A DNA stretch of 64,000 bases from positions 255,173 through 319,172 of the forward strand of contig DBKT01000011.1 in NCBI GenBank assembly GCA_002297365.1. The letters are read 5' to 3'. The notes under the pieces are model-generated. The model saw nothing but the letters and a program-made list of their open reading frames with translations. It had not been told where the DNA came from and did not search any database. Shown here in pieces: positions 19,879-29,657 of this stretch. A program made the position numbers and the translations under genes. The stretch's first letter is position 1, and every line of letters begins with the position of its first letter. Origin of the DNA: Caryophanales bacterium UBA743 (lineage in GTDB: Bacteria; Bacillota_I; Bacilli_A; RFN20; CAG-826).

Positions 19879-21279
19879 ATGTTATCATTCGTCAATATTC
19901 CTACGGAAACAAATCCTCAAGCTTATAAAATCTTGCTGCCGTTAGGACTTCTTTTGATTCTTTCAAAGGTTTTTTCCCTTCTTTTAGGGAGAATCAAGGT
20001 GCCGCAAGTAATCGGCTATCTTGTTGCTGGCCTTGTTGTTGGCTTGATATATCTTATTCCAGGTCAGACCATTTTGACCTCCTACACGAAAAACGGAATC
20101 GATTTCTTTGCGAAAATCGGCGTTATCCTGATTATGTTCTCCGCTGGCATTGAAACTGACATTAAGAAAGTAAAAACGGTGGGACCTGCTGCATTTGTTG
20201 TCGCCTTGATGGGTGTCATAACCCCTATGATTCTTTGCTTTTTGATGGCCTTTGCTTTTGATAAGTTTACCGGAGCGGAAATCAACATCTTCCGTGAACT
20301 ATTCTATGGGGTCATTTTAACGGCCACTTCTGTATCGGTCACGGTTGCCACTCTTAAGGAATTGGGCAGATTGGATACGAAGGTTGGAAGCTGTCTTGTG
20401 TCCGCCGCGATCATCGATGATGTGTTAGGAATCATTGTTCTTTCGTTGGTCATTTCTCTTTCTGGCTCAAACACAACGGGAAACGATTTTGCGAGCATGC
20501 TTATCTCCGCTATGGGACAAGAAGGAAACACGTTCTTAACCATTTTCTTCATTATTTTCTTTATGGTCGTCTATTTCGGCTTGACTTTCCTCGCCGGCAT
20601 ATTCATTAGAAAATTATTCAACTGGCTGGGAGAGAAATATCCTCACCATATCCGCATTGTCATTATCTCTTTGGGCATTTGCCTGCTATGGGCTTATATT
20701 TCGGAATACTTCAATATCGCTGATATCACGGGCGCCTATCTTATGGGGCTAACGATGAGTAGCACCTTAGCGCACGGATACATTGATCACCGTGCGGAAA
20801 CCACCTGCAATTATCTTTTTGGTCCTATCTTCTTTGGCTCCATTGCCATGGGCCTTTATCAATCCAATTTCGATTTCTCTGATCCTGCCTTCCTTCAATT
20901 TCTTTTGTTCGGACTTTTATGGATCGTCATTGGCATCCTTGGAAAAATCATTGGCTGCACAACCGCAGGGCTTTGTTTCAAATTCAAATTCCATGACGCT
21001 ATCAAATTAGGATTTGGCATGATGGCAAGAGCTGAGGTGCTTATCGTTTGCGCTCAAAAGGGCGTCGATTGTGGCTTAGTTGATAACCGTATCATGATGT
21101 TCTGTCTTTTGCTTATCTTAATCTCTTCTTTCATTACCCCTATTTTCTTAAAGCTTTCCTATCGTAAAGAAATGACCGCAGAAGAAGATAATGGAAACAA
21201 GGCAATCGAAAAAATGGCCAGCAATGTTGCCAATGCTGAAGTGGGGTCTGGCGATACAAACGTGAAAGAAGGCAAATAA
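19879..21279 (+). CDS. CPA2-type cation/proton antiporter (Kef/Na+-H+ exchanger family)
   Basis: I chose the ATG at 19879 because TGGAG lies six bases upstream and the promoter would place the transcript start after the upstream in-frame ATG at 19861. The 466-residue protein has about 12 membrane helices. It shows CPA2 landmarks: KVPQVIGYLVAGLVVGL, the FFAKIGVILIMFSAGIETD stretch, and AAIIDDVLGIIVLSLV with the paired Asp of the transport site. It should exchange Na+ or K+ for protons at the inner membrane. The tail is hydrophilic and has no TrkA-N domain, so nucleotide gating is not indicated. Confidence 0.85.
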   Translation: MLSFVNIPTETNPQAYKILLPLGLLLILSKVFSLLLGRIKVPQVIGYLVAGLVVGLIYLIPGQTILTSYTKNGIDFFAKIGVILIMFSAGIETDIKKVKTVGPAAFVVALMGVITPMILCFLMAFAFDKFTGAEINIFRELFYGVILTATSVSVTVATLKELGRLDTKVGSCLVSAAIIDDVLGIIVLSLVISLSGSNTTGNDFASMLISAMGQEGNTFLTIFFIIFFMVVYFGLTFLAGIFIRKLFNWLGEKYPHHIRIVIISLGICLLWAYISEYFNIADITGAYLMGLTMSSTLAHGYIDHRAETTCNYLFGPIFFGSIAMGLYQSNFDFSDPAFLQFLLFGLLWIVIGILGKIIGCTTAGLCFKFKFHDAIKLGFGMMARAEVLIVCAQKGVDCGLVDNRIMMFCLLLILISSFITPIFLKLSYRKEMTAEEDNGNKAIEKMASNVANAEVGSGDTNVKEGK

Positions 21280-21517
21280 TCTTTCTAAGTTTATTAATCT
21301 CTATTGCTTTATTATTTGAAAGATTGGGCGACTTTTAAAAGGTGCTTGCCGAAGCAAAAAATCATTCGTTTCTCTAAATCCAATCTACGTTCGAGGCAAA
21401 TTGGTTTTTTGTTGCTTTCTCATTGAGCCTTATCGTCAAATGAATAAGGCTTCAAGAAGAACGTATCTTATCGTTTAAATGATTTAGATTGATACGGGGG
21501 TTCTCTCTTTTTACATA

Positions 21518-21558
21518 AGAAAAACGCCCTCTTTCCCTTTTCGAGATAGAGAGCGTTT
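21518..21558 (-). terminator. Terminator of the first GH3 cluster
   Basis: On the minus strand ACGCTCTCT pairs with AGAGGGCGT (one G-U pair), followed by TTTTT. The 295 bases between the antiporter and the GH3 gene otherwise show nothing. Confidence 0.7.
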
Positions 21559-21574
21559 CCCTTAGAAAGGAGGA

Positions 21575-24500
21575 TTAATATTCTTCTTCGGATTCAGGAC
21601 GGACTTTTTCTTCAACGTGGATCTTATCCAACGCAATCAATGTGATGATGGTAGCATCGGCAAGTAAGGCAGTTGCAATCACGCCCCAAGCAACATACAT
21701 TCCAACTCTCCATGGGGAGACATCGTAGGAAATGGATGCGGAAGGAGAGACGCCTTGGACACAGTTCGAGTTGGCTTTGTTGAATAAGATGTGCTTGCAA
21801 GCCATCTTTAACCAATACACAGCCGTCGGAGAGGACGTGTCATATAAGCCATCCGTGCCATTGTTCGTAAGGGTTAAGTCGCCACCTCTTCTAAGCAAGA
21901 AGTCAGTCGTCATATATGTGTTCTTTTGACCGCCAGCATCCGTAACTACGGTTCCAGTGAAGCCAAATTCATCGCGAAGAATGTCATTGATGGACAAAGA
22001 AGCGCCCGCATAGGTAGCACCTATTCTGTTGTAGGCAGTCATGATGCCAGTAGCTGCGGACATGGTCTTGCTAGAAAGGGTGTTTTCCATATTGCCGTCA
22101 GCGTCCGTTGCGTAATATCTTACATTCATCTTGGCCTCTTTCATATAGAGTTCCCAGCCCTTGAGATAGACCTCTCTAAAGGCTTGCTCATTCACCCAAG
22201 CGCAATAGCCGTTCTTTTGACGATTGGTCTCTTGCTCATTAAGTGCAAAGTGTTTCATGAAGGTGATTAAGCCTTTTTCTGAAGCGCCGCTTGCTTCTGC
22301 GGCCGCCATCTTTCCAGAAAGAATGCCATCTTCGGAATAGTACTCATAGTTTCTTCCCCCAAAAGCGCTGCGGTGGAGGTTTAAGCCATATCCGTAAATA
22401 CCCGTAATCAAAGAACCGCCAGCAAGATAATTCGCATGAGCCTCTTCACCGAAGGCGTCGCCCAGCTCTTTAGCCAGTTCCGTATTGAAGGTAGCCGCCA
22501 CCATTGGATCTCCGCAATACCATTTGTTGATATCTTTGATGGTCAATGCGTGAGCGTAATAGCCATATGGGGAGTCCGCATCATAGGATTCAGGGACGCC
22601 GTTTTCCACATCAGCCTTTTCATTCCAACCGCCATTGGCAAACATCTCAACGAGTTTGTCTTTGGAGAATTGATTCATATAATGATCCCATTTTTCGTCA
22701 TCGAAGTCCACGCCTCTCATTGCTGAAAGGGTGTAGCTTGTCTCATCCGTGTTAACAGATGGCATCTCTGTGATTGGATTGTTCTTTTCATCCCATACGT
22801 CATAGATGGCAACCTGCTCTTTTGCTCTTTCATCGCTGAGGATGAAATCATCTTCTTTAGGAGATTCCGGGAAAGAATCTTTGAAATTCGCACGTGTGAA
22901 GTTAATACAATATCCTTCGCCTTGCTCATTTTCGGTGTATTCCTTGAATTTGTAATTCAATTCATCGTCTTCTTTGTTAACGGCGGTCGTTAAATCCGTC
23001 GAGCGCTTTCCGTCTGCCCCATCTTTGTAGACATAGGTTTTTGAAACGCTGTCCGTCCAGAAAAGCTTTTCTTTTCCGGAAGACATCTTATCGATGCTAA
23101 CCCAAGAATGAGCGTTATCGGCCAAATAGAAGTTATAATCTCCTGCCTCTAAGATATAGCATTTCTCATCTTTATAATCGTAAGAGGTGAAATAATCACG
23201 ATTCACCTTGATTTCCACAACATCCGATTCTCTAGGAGCCAACAATTTCGTTTTCGCAAAGCCAGCCAAACTCACGTGGGCCTTTTCAATGCCGCCCTTT
23301 GTATAAGGGACATTAACGTAAATTTGAGCGACGCCCTTGCCCGAATATGTGTCACCCGTATTCGTGATTCTCACTTTGAAGGTGTATTCGTTTGAGGAGG
23401 CGTCGAAAGTTGGGGTTTCCTCAAATTCTTGGGAGAATGTCGTATAACTTAAACCATAGCCAAAAGGATAGACAACCTGGCGGTCGTAATCAAAGCCTGC
23501 ATAATTACCGTCCATAGCTTCCTTAGCCGCTGTTTCATAATAACGGTATCCGACATAGATCCCTTCTTCGTATTCCACAAAATAAGTTTCTTCTTGATAG
23601 GAATTCAATTCATCGGAATTGTCATATAAATAAGAGCCAAAGTTCTTATAAGTCGGATCGTTTCTCAAATCACGAACATAGGTATCAACCAAATGTCCGG
23701 ACGGAGTCACCTCGCCCGTTAAGATATTTGCTAAAGCAACACCTCCTTGCGAGCCGCAGCATCCCGCCCAAATGGCCGCCTTGACTTTGCTGAAGTCATA
23801 CGTTTTTTGGGTATACGGATCGGTATAAATCCCTTCGTGCATATTGGGATCATCGTTTTGCAGCCATCCAAGTTCCATCGCGTTTGCGGAGTTAATCACA
23901 ATAATGATCTTGGAGAAATGCTTGGAAGCATAATCGATAAGCTTGAGTTCCGCGTTGTTGATGACAAGGGCGCTGCGGCTTTGTTCCTTTGCGCCAGCAT
24001 TCAAAGACTGATCATTGCCTTCGCCGGAATTTCTTTTTAGCGTGATGATTGCGGTATCGAAGGAAGCGAAACTAGACTCAGCGGAAGCTAACGCGGTTTC
24101 AGGATCATCAAAATCCGCAGAAACACTGCTATACAAATCTTCGGTCAATTGATTGAACTTATCGCCGAAATGCTCTTTGATGCCTTTGCCTAATGAGACG
24201 GCCCCTGTGGTCGTGGCCGGATCCTCGCCGCCAGCCATATTATTGTGCCAAGAATAATAGCCCAATACGGTAACGCCAGTAGTTTTTGCAATGGGAAGAG
24301 CATGGTCGTCATTCTTTAATAAGGTCATGCCTTCTTCGGCGGTTAATTGCGTCATTCTTTGCGCGTTTTTCAACGCATCAGCTTGATTATCATATTTAAA
24401 ATCGATGTAGTTTGCATCCAACGAAGAATTGTCTTGAACGTGCTGAGCGCCTCTGCCCAATAACAAATCAAGGTTATTCGACTGGATGTTTGCGGCAATC

Positions 24501-24577
24501 GTCACGCCCGTCATTAAAGCCAAGGTTAAGACGCCGGCGGTTGCCAAATAGGAAGTAACTCTATTTTTTCTTTTCAT
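21575..24577 (-). CDS. Membrane-tethered GH3 glycosidase with permuted domain order
   Basis: ATG at 24577 follows AAAGGAG at eight bases. An N-terminal membrane anchor (YLATAGVLTLALMTGVTI) precedes the GH3 C-terminal alpha/beta sandwich domain (TAEEGMTLLKND; VYPFGYGLSYTTF), then a fibronectin-III-like domain. The GH3 TIM barrel comes last (GLNLHRSAFGGRNYEYYSED; FMKHFALNEQETNR). The likely nucleophile is Asp880 in TVVTDAGG. A second membrane span near the C-terminus (GMYVAWGVIATALLADATII) anchors the other end. This reversed order occurs in some GH3 beta-glucosidases; double anchoring is less usual. It would release sugars from beta-linked glycans at the cell surface. It is the last gene of a five-gene run. 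Confidence 0.85.
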   Translation of the reverse strand: MKRKNRVTSYLATAGVLTLALMTGVTIAANIQSNNLDLLLGRGAQHVQDNSSLDANYIDFKYDNQADALKNAQRMTQLTAEEGMTLLKNDDHALPIAKTTGVTVLGYYSWHNNMAGGEDPATTTGAVSLGKGIKEHFGDKFNQLTEDLYSSVSADFDDPETALASAESSFASFDTAIITLKRNSGEGNDQSLNAGAKEQSRSALVINNAELKLIDYASKHFSKIIIVINSANAMELGWLQNDDPNMHEGIYTDPYTQKTYDFSKVKAAIWAGCCGSQGGVALANILTGEVTPSGHLVDTYVRDLRNDPTYKNFGSYLYDNSDELNSYQEETYFVEYEEGIYVGYRYYETAAKEAMDGNYAGFDYDRQVVYPFGYGLSYTTFSQEFEETPTFDASSNEYTFKVRITNTGDTYSGKGVAQIYVNVPYTKGGIEKAHVSLAGFAKTKLLAPRESDVVEIKVNRDYFTSYDYKDEKCYILEAGDYNFYLADNAHSWVSIDKMSSGKEKLFWTDSVSKTYVYKDGADGKRSTDLTTAVNKEDDELNYKFKEYTENEQGEGYCINFTRANFKDSFPESPKEDDFILSDERAKEQVAIYDVWDEKNNPITEMPSVNTDETSYTLSAMRGVDFDDEKWDHYMNQFSKDKLVEMFANGGWNEKADVENGVPESYDADSPYGYYAHALTIKDINKWYCGDPMVAATFNTELAKELGDAFGEEAHANYLAGGSLITGIYGYGLNLHRSAFGGRNYEYYSEDGILSGKMAAAEASGASEKGLITFMKHFALNEQETNRQKNGYCAWVNEQAFREVYLKGWELYMKEAKMNVRYYATDADGNMENTLSSKTMSAATGIMTAYNRIGATYAGASLSINDILRDEFGFTGTVVTDAGGQKNTYMTTDFLLRRGGDLTLTNNGTDGLYDTSSPTAVYWLKMACKHILFNKANSNCVQGVSPSASISYDVSPWRVGMYVAWGVIATALLADATIITLIALDKIHVEEKVRPESEEEY

Positions 24578-24591
24578 ATTCTTCACTCCTT

Positions 24592-25236
24592 TTATTGAGC
24601 CTTTGCTTCTTTAGAGACTTTTCTTGCATAATACTTTTGGAAAAGCAAAGCCGCGCAGTCAATGAGTTTGACGATTCCAGCGGTTAAGCAAATAGCAAGA
24701 GTGTAAGTAGGGTAGAAGCATTTCCCGAAATACAGTTCCCCTTCCATTGCCGGTTTCAAATAGGTCGCATAATAATCGGTATAAGAATCGGTCACCGCTT
24801 TAGCAGAAGAGACCCAGAATTTATCGACATTGAAGAGAATGATGCCACCAAAAATCAATGCTAATGCGACAACCCCTTCGACAATGGCTCTTTTGAGGTT
24901 TGTTCCTCTTCTAGAGAAATTCGTGATCAGCATAACCGTAGCAACGATACAGCCCACGAAAGGCAAGAACATCCCTAAACACATCCAGATATTGAAGCCC
25001 GCTTCGCTATAGCCTTGAATAATCATGTTCCCATAGCCCGCAAAGATGGTCTGGTATCCTGGATAAGAGAAACCTTCCGCATATTTTGTCCCTTCGTCCG
25101 TGATAATGGTAATTACATCAGCGAAGTTGAAAATAACCAATGTCGCAATGGCGTATAGCCCAAGCAAAATAGAAACGACGCTTAAACCGCGATTGATTGG
25201 TTTCAACGTTTTTAATACTTTATTTTCGTTATTCAT
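24592..25236 (-). CDS. Four-span membrane protein of the GH3 cluster
   Basis: ATG at 25236 is preceded by TAGGAGAA, which overlaps the stop of the upstream gene, indicating translational coupling. The 214-residue protein has about four membrane helices and a Tyr-rich outside loop (TDSYTDYYATYLKP). I recognise no family. Its fixed place between the Ig-like protein and the GH3 enzyme suggests a scaffold or export role. It has no counterpart in the second GH3 cluster. Confidence 0.65.
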   Translation of the reverse strand: MNNENKVLKTLKPINRGLSVVSILLGLYAIATLVIFNFADVITIITDEGTKYAEGFSYPGYQTIFAGYGNMIIQGYSEAGFNIWMCLGMFLPFVGCIVATVMLITNFSRRGTNLKRAIVEGVVALALIFGGIILFNVDKFWVSSAKAVTDSYTDYYATYLKPAMEGELYFGKCFYPTYTLAICLTAGIVKLIDCAALLFQKYYARKVSKEAKAQ

Positions 25237-25247
25237 CTTCTTTTCTC

Positions 25248-26726
25248 CTATTCCACCAAAGTTAACGTTACTTCGGTAGACGTGCTGCCACCCCAAGGAT
25301 TAGAGGCTGCAATGCTATAAACGATCACGCATTTTCCATCTTCCGTTTTGCTTGTATAAGTTTCTTCGCCAAGCACAATAGAGTAAACGCCCTCATTTTC
25401 CGTCCAAGTTCCGCTGGATTTTAAGCTCCAGGTGTTTTCGTAAAGTTTGGCGACGCCTTGATCAAATAACTGCAAGGATAGGTTGCCAGATCCTCCTCCT
25501 GGACCAGAAACCGCATAGCTTCCCGTGAATTCTTTTTGTGGAGTGCCTTCAAAATCGGCTAAAGTAAGCTTTTTCCACTTCACGTCGGGGTTTTGAGAAT
25601 TGAGGAAGACGTAAGATCCATAATTAATGAGATATCCAGGCTTATCCGGATTGATGCTCTTTGAAGCTTGATAGACCGTTCCGTCTTTTTTGACGGCGAT
25701 ATTTTTATCGGCGTCTTCTTCCCAGGATAACCCTGTTGTTTCGATAGCACGATTGACGCCACTTGGCGTGTTAATCACAACCGAGCCATCGTTATGAAGA
25801 TACATATAAGCATAGGCAACGGAATTATTGTTTCCCGTAGCAAGGGAAGTGAAAATATATTTAGAATCTCTTACATCCCAAGTTTCATAGTTTTTTGTTA
25901 ATTTGGATTTGAATTGAATGTCTTTGGCTTGAAATTTTACAAGCGAAGACCCTGCCGCAGTTTTGACATTGTAATAGAACTCATGTCTGCCTTCCACTTT
26001 GCTATAGTCGCAATGAATTATTGTTTTGCTTTCATCGTTCAAAGTGATCACATAACCATATCCCTCGTCTATGTCATAGGTTCCATCGACATTAAATTCA
26101 TATGGTGTGTAGTCCTCTTTAACAACGGTCAATGTTGCAGAAGCTTTTTTGCTGGAATCGTCCTTGCTTGTGGCGGTAATGGTCACGCTGCCTTCCGCTA
26201 ACGGGGTAACTTCCCCATCAGATACGGTCGCAATCTTTTCATCGCTAGAAGACCACTCAACGTCTTTTGTGGTCGCATTCTCTGGCAAAACGGTCGCGGT
26301 TGCCTTTACGACTTCACCGATGTAGGCTTGGGTTTTTTCCAAGGCAAGAGAAACGCTTTCTACACTGACTTTTGTTCCGGTTTCACCACCTGGATTTCCG
26401 CTTCCGCCGCTTGGATTTCCGCTTCCGCCACCAGGGAAGCCGCCACCACTTGGGAAGCCGCCACCACTAGAAGATGAGCTAGCACGACCCGTTACCGTTC
26501 CTTTTAGGTTAAATTTGTTGCTCTTTTGATCAACAGAACCCTTGAATTTGTAGTTATACACGCCGATTTTAACTTCGGTGTTATAACCACTCGCGTCCGA
26601 TGCGACAAAAGTCACAGGGACAGAGATTTCGCTGTTTTTGACACTAAGCCCCACACCGACAGACGCGCCTATAGAGCCCAAAGCCAAGACTAGCAAAACC
26701 GCTTTACTAATGATACTTTTTTTCAT
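25248..26726 (-). CDS. Secreted protein with Gly-rich linker and BIG_2 Ig domain
   Basis: ATG at 26726 follows AAAGGAG. The N-terminus is an uncleaved or Sec signal (SKAVLLVLALGSIGASVGVG) without a lipobox Cys. A low-complexity Gly/Ser/Pro stretch at about residues 85-117 separates a small N-terminal domain from a BIG_2 domain (SLALEKTQAYIGEVVKATAT; DVEWSSSDEKIATVSDGEV). The remainder is beta-rich, with a C-terminal lipocalin-like pattern. It is probably a glycan-binding or wall-associated partner of the GH3 enzyme; this is inferred from the cluster only. Confidence 0.65.
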   Translation of the reverse strand: MKKSIISKAVLLVLALGSIGASVGVGLSVKNSEISVPVTFVASDASGYNTEVKIGVYNYKFKGSVDQKSNKFNLKGTVTGRASSSSSGGGFPSGGGFPGGGSGNPSGGSGNPGGETGTKVSVESVSLALEKTQAYIGEVVKATATVLPENATTKDVEWSSSDEKIATVSDGEVTPLAEGSVTITATSKDDSSKKASATLTVVKEDYTPYEFNVDGTYDIDEGYGYVITLNDESKTIIHCDYSKVEGRHEFYYNVKTAAGSSLVKFQAKDIQFKSKLTKNYETWDVRDSKYIFTSLATGNNNSVAYAYMYLHNDGSVVINTPSGVNRAIETTGLSWEEDADKNIAVKKDGTVYQASKSINPDKPGYLINYGSYVFLNSQNPDVKWKKLTLADFEGTPQKEFTGSYAVSGPGGGSGNLSLQLFDQGVAKLYENTWSLKSSGTWTENEGVYSIVLGEETYTSKTEDGKCVIVYSIAASNPWGGSTSTEVTLTLVE

Positions 26727-26772
26727 TTTCACTCCTTTTAAAATATCAATTTTGGCGGTTTAACTATACGAA

Positions 26773-26788
26773 AAAAAGCGCTTACATT
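26773..26788 (-). promoter_or_regulatory. cre-like half-palindrome before the Ig-like/GH3 genes
   Basis: TGTAAGCGCTTTTT fits the CcpA/LacI-family consensus in its first ten bases. It lies 17 bases upstream of a TATAGT -10-like hexamer with no good -35. The second GH3 cluster has a closely similar site in the same position. Confidence 0.5.
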
Positions 26789-26869
26789 TTAAATTTGGGA
26801 TTTCATGTCTTTTTATTGTGACAAATCGTTCCTTGAAAGGGACGAAAAACGTTTTTTAGGGCTGAACAA

Positions 26870-27604
26870 CTAAATGATTAAGGAGTTATTTTTCCTCGAA
26901 TAAGCAAGATATTCTTTCATGACCTCGTCTTTTCTTTTCCGACTCAATGGAATCGTCATACCGTTAGTCAATTTAATTTCGCCATTCATGATGCTACGGA
27001 TGTAGCTTTGATTCACCAAACAGCATTTATGCACGCGAACGAAGCCGAATTTCTTCAATTTCTCCTCCAGAGTCGCCAAAGGAACGCGAATCGTTTCCAT
27101 TTTATTGTCTTTCGTATAAATATCTTGGTAATTGCGATTGCTGCTGATATAGACAATCTCATTCGCTTTGAAAGAAATGGTTCTGTTCTTTTCGACGAAT
27201 TCAATTTTGCTTTCTTCTTGTCCGTCAGCAAGATAATGACTATAGAATTGGTTTATCATCAAAGAGAAATCGCTGATGAGATTGGATTTCCGAATGAAGC
27301 CAAACGGGTGAACCGCCAAACAGTCGAAAACGAGATCCTCTCTTTGTGATAAAAAGATAATTTGGGCGTTTTTTTGAATAGAAAGGGTTTCCTTTGCCAC
27401 CTCTATGCCGCTTTTTTCTGGCATATCAATATCCAGGAAAAGAAGGTTGATGGCTTCTTCTTTTATTGTTAAAAGAAAATTTAAAGGATTTGTGAAAGAG
27501 GAGATCTTAAATTCCATTTTCTTTTCTCGGAAAAAAGAATCCACGGCGCTAGAAACAATACTCAAGGCCGCTTTATCGTCATCCACTATCGCAATTTTGA
27601 ACAT
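26870..27604 (-). CDS. LytTR-family response regulator (AgrA-like)
   Basis: The receiver domain has phospho-acceptor Asp58 in LLFLDIDMPEKSG and acidic Asp8-Asp10 (IVDDDKAAL). The LytTR DNA-binding domain is at about residues 140-240 (FVRVHKCCLVNQSYI; NGMTIPLSRKRKDEV). It starts four bases after the kinase gene. It should activate the Ig-like/membrane/GH3 genes downstream, and a weak -35 there fits activator dependence. No AgrB/AgrD signal genes are present, so the input is unlikely to be a classical Agr peptide made here. Confidence 0.85.
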   Translation of the reverse strand: MFKIAIVDDDKAALSIVSSAVDSFFREKKMEFKISSFTNPLNFLLTIKEEAINLLFLDIDMPEKSGIEVAKETLSIQKNAQIIFLSQREDLVFDCLAVHPFGFIRKSNLISDFSLMINQFYSHYLADGQEESKIEFVEKNRTISFKANEIVYISSNRNYQDIYTKDNKMETIRVPLATLEEKLKKFGFVRVHKCCLVNQSYIRSIMNGEIKLTNGMTIPLSRKRKDEVMKEYLAYSRKNNSLII

Positions 27605-27608
27605 AGTT

Positions 27609-28943
27609 TTATCCTTTCACATTTAAATATAGCAAAACATCGCAGATAAAATGGTTTTTTTCTAAACTGAAATCAGCGTATCCATTGTATTTTGTTGCAA
27701 TATTGCGGATGATTTTTGTCCCATATCCGTGGTTTTTCCCAATTTTTTTGCTTTTTGTCAGATTGTTAGAATCGTATTTTTCTCCGTCCACGGGATTTCT
27801 AACAAGGAAACGTATGTAATCGTTTTGTTTGAGAATTCGAATGATGATTTTTTCCTCTCCATCTACCCTCGCATAGTTTTCTAAAGCGTTATCGATCATG
27901 TTCGTAAGCAGGGAAACAACATCGTTATCTTCAAAAGGAAGAACAGGGGGAACCACCACTTTGATATCCATTTGAAGACCATACACTTGGGCTTTAGAAA
28001 GCTCCAGATTGATAATCGAATTGATGACGTTGTTAGAGCAGGAAAAAGAAAATAAAACAGGTTGGTTTTTCACGTAATTATTGATATATGTCATAGCTTC
28101 TTTGTCTTTCCCTTGTTCTAACAAAAGATTCACGTAAGAAAATTGGTTCTTAATGTCGTGGCGCACTTTTTCTAATTCTTCCCTGTTCTTTTTATCGATG
28201 GAAATAGAAACCTTCTCCGCTTCAACTAAAGTGTTTTGGACTTCAAGGCTAATTAGTTTATGCCGATTCTCCACGATGGAGTAAATGGCTACATAAGTGA
28301 CATCCAAAATCAAAGCAAGAACAATGTCCAAAACCGACATAAGGAGGCAAATAACCGTCTCATGGCTCTCGTAAGCGTGTTCGAAAGCACTCACGCCAAT
28401 CAAAAGAGCGGAAAGGGAAAAACAGGTAATAAGAACTTCCTTGCTAAAGGTTCTATAACGGGAAATGTCGAAACGATTCACCAAAAAACAAGTCAAAACA
28501 AAAAGAAGAGACGGAACGGATCTGCCAAGTTGAATCAAGAAACGAACATTAGTGAACAAAGCAACAAATATCCCAAAATACTTAGAAAGAACATCGCTAA
28601 CGCATATCGAGGCAACCAAAACAAATATTTTCAAAGATTTCGTCAACACCCCCTCCTTCATCATGATGAGGCAAAAGAGTGAAATTGCGAAAGCAATGCC
28701 GTAATTAAATAAATAACGGAAACTTATGGAGGATAAGGCGAATAAGAGAGACGATTCAAGAATCAAAAAGGAAAAAGAGATTAGAAAAACCAAAAGGAGT
28801 CTAAGTAACTCTCTCACATTCAATTTCTGTCTCCTGATCAAAAGACATAAACCAAAAGAAACAACCAAATAGGTAATCAAAGCCGTCAAGTCAAAAACAT
28901 TTGAAAAATAAAAATGGAACGCCTCGCCAAAGCTCATGCTCAT
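27609..28943 (-). CDS. GHKL sensor histidine kinase (AgrC-like)
   Basis: About seven N-terminal membrane helices occupy residues 15-235. The dimerisation helix has the phospho-accepting His in KVRHDIKNQFSYV, and the GHKL ATPase shows the N box LLTNMIDNALENYA and a short G box (GKNHGYGTKIIRN). This is the AgrC/BlpH class that senses peptides or membrane signals. The gene has no ribosome site; its promoter puts transcription initiation on or next to the ATG at 28943. A second in-frame ATG lies six bases further in. Confidence 0.8.
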   Translation of the reverse strand: MSMSFGEAFHFYFSNVFDLTALITYLVVSFGLCLLIRRQKLNVRELLRLLLVFLISFSFLILESSLLFALSSISFRYLFNYGIAFAISLFCLIMMKEGVLTKSLKIFVLVASICVSDVLSKYFGIFVALFTNVRFLIQLGRSVPSLLFVLTCFLVNRFDISRYRTFSKEVLITCFSLSALLIGVSAFEHAYESHETVICLLMSVLDIVLALILDVTYVAIYSIVENRHKLISLEVQNTLVEAEKVSISIDKKNREELEKVRHDIKNQFSYVNLLLEQGKDKEAMTYINNYVKNQPVLFSFSCSNNVINSIINLELSKAQVYGLQMDIKVVVPPVLPFEDNDVVSLLTNMIDNALENYARVDGEEKIIIRILKQNDYIRFLVRNPVDGEKYDSNNLTKSKKIGKNHGYGTKIIRNIATKYNGYADFSLEKNHFICDVLLYLNVKG

Positions 28944-28949
28944 ATTGAA

Positions 28950-28979
28950 ATTATAGTGATTGCGGAATTATTTTGGCAA
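28950..28979 (-). promoter_or_regulatory. Promoter producing a possibly leaderless kinase mRNA
   Basis: TTGCCA, an 18-base spacer and TATAAT. The predicted start of transcription, seven bases beyond the -10, is the A of the ATG. Confidence 0.6.
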
Positions 28980-28984
28980 ATTTC

Positions 28985-29340
28985 AAAAAGGAAAAACGAA
29001 ATAAAACAAAAAACGCATGCATGGGTCCATTATTTTAGGCCATCAGGAAAGAAGCCATCCGTCCACTTTGCCGGCATTTCAGACATTCTAAAGGTCGCCA
29101 AAAAAAATTTAAGAATCCTCATCCTCCAAAGAATTTGAGCAACGATATCTTGCCTATAATCCCCAAAACCTTTGCCGAAGACATTAATACCTCGAGCATA
29201 ATGAGAATTGGTTTTGTTCCAAAACGCAAAGCCAAAAAAGAGCCAACCCATATATCAATATGTCGCTTATCGACAAGCAATATTTCAACCTTCCATGAGT
29301 TAAAAACGCACAAGAAAAAGATATCTGCCAATCACCCTAT
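28985..29340 (-). pseudogene. Unidentified coding remnant in two frames
   Basis: Between the kinase and the flavodoxin gene (about 700 bases) only minus-strand fragments are visible. One frame carries a hydrophobic stretch (WVGSFLALRFGTKPILIM). An overlapping frame gives NVFGKGFGDYRQDIVAQILW followed by RMRILKFF. Both look coding-like, but neither has a full start-to-stop context. I recognise no family. The bases 29340-29640 show nothing. Confidence 0.25.
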
Positions 29341-29657
29341 ATTCCCCATTAAGAACGATTCACAGGGCTGGGATGGAACGCAAAAAGTATTCATTTTGTA
29401 AAAGTTTTGAAATATGCCTACATTGCATAGCGTTGAACCGCGTTATATGCAATAATCAATTGCAAAGAGAGCCGGTTTAGAGGCCTAAATGCAATATGAC
29501 GGCTCTTATGTGTCTTGAAATCAAGTAATGTGCACCAATCTATATTTCCCGAAAAATTTAGAATTGGCTTACAAGGATGAAGGGATCCGATTAACGGCTT
29601 TGGATATATCGCGTTAAAGATATAGAGCGATAAATAAGAATTTGAGGAGATTTGCTT

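Noticed and set aside
26733..26869. LytTR (AgrA-type) direct repeats upstream of the first GH3 target genes
   Set aside because: Two near-matches (AACGTTTTT, AACGATTTG) each have a mismatch and the spacing is not the usual one. Nothing similar is found at the second cluster.
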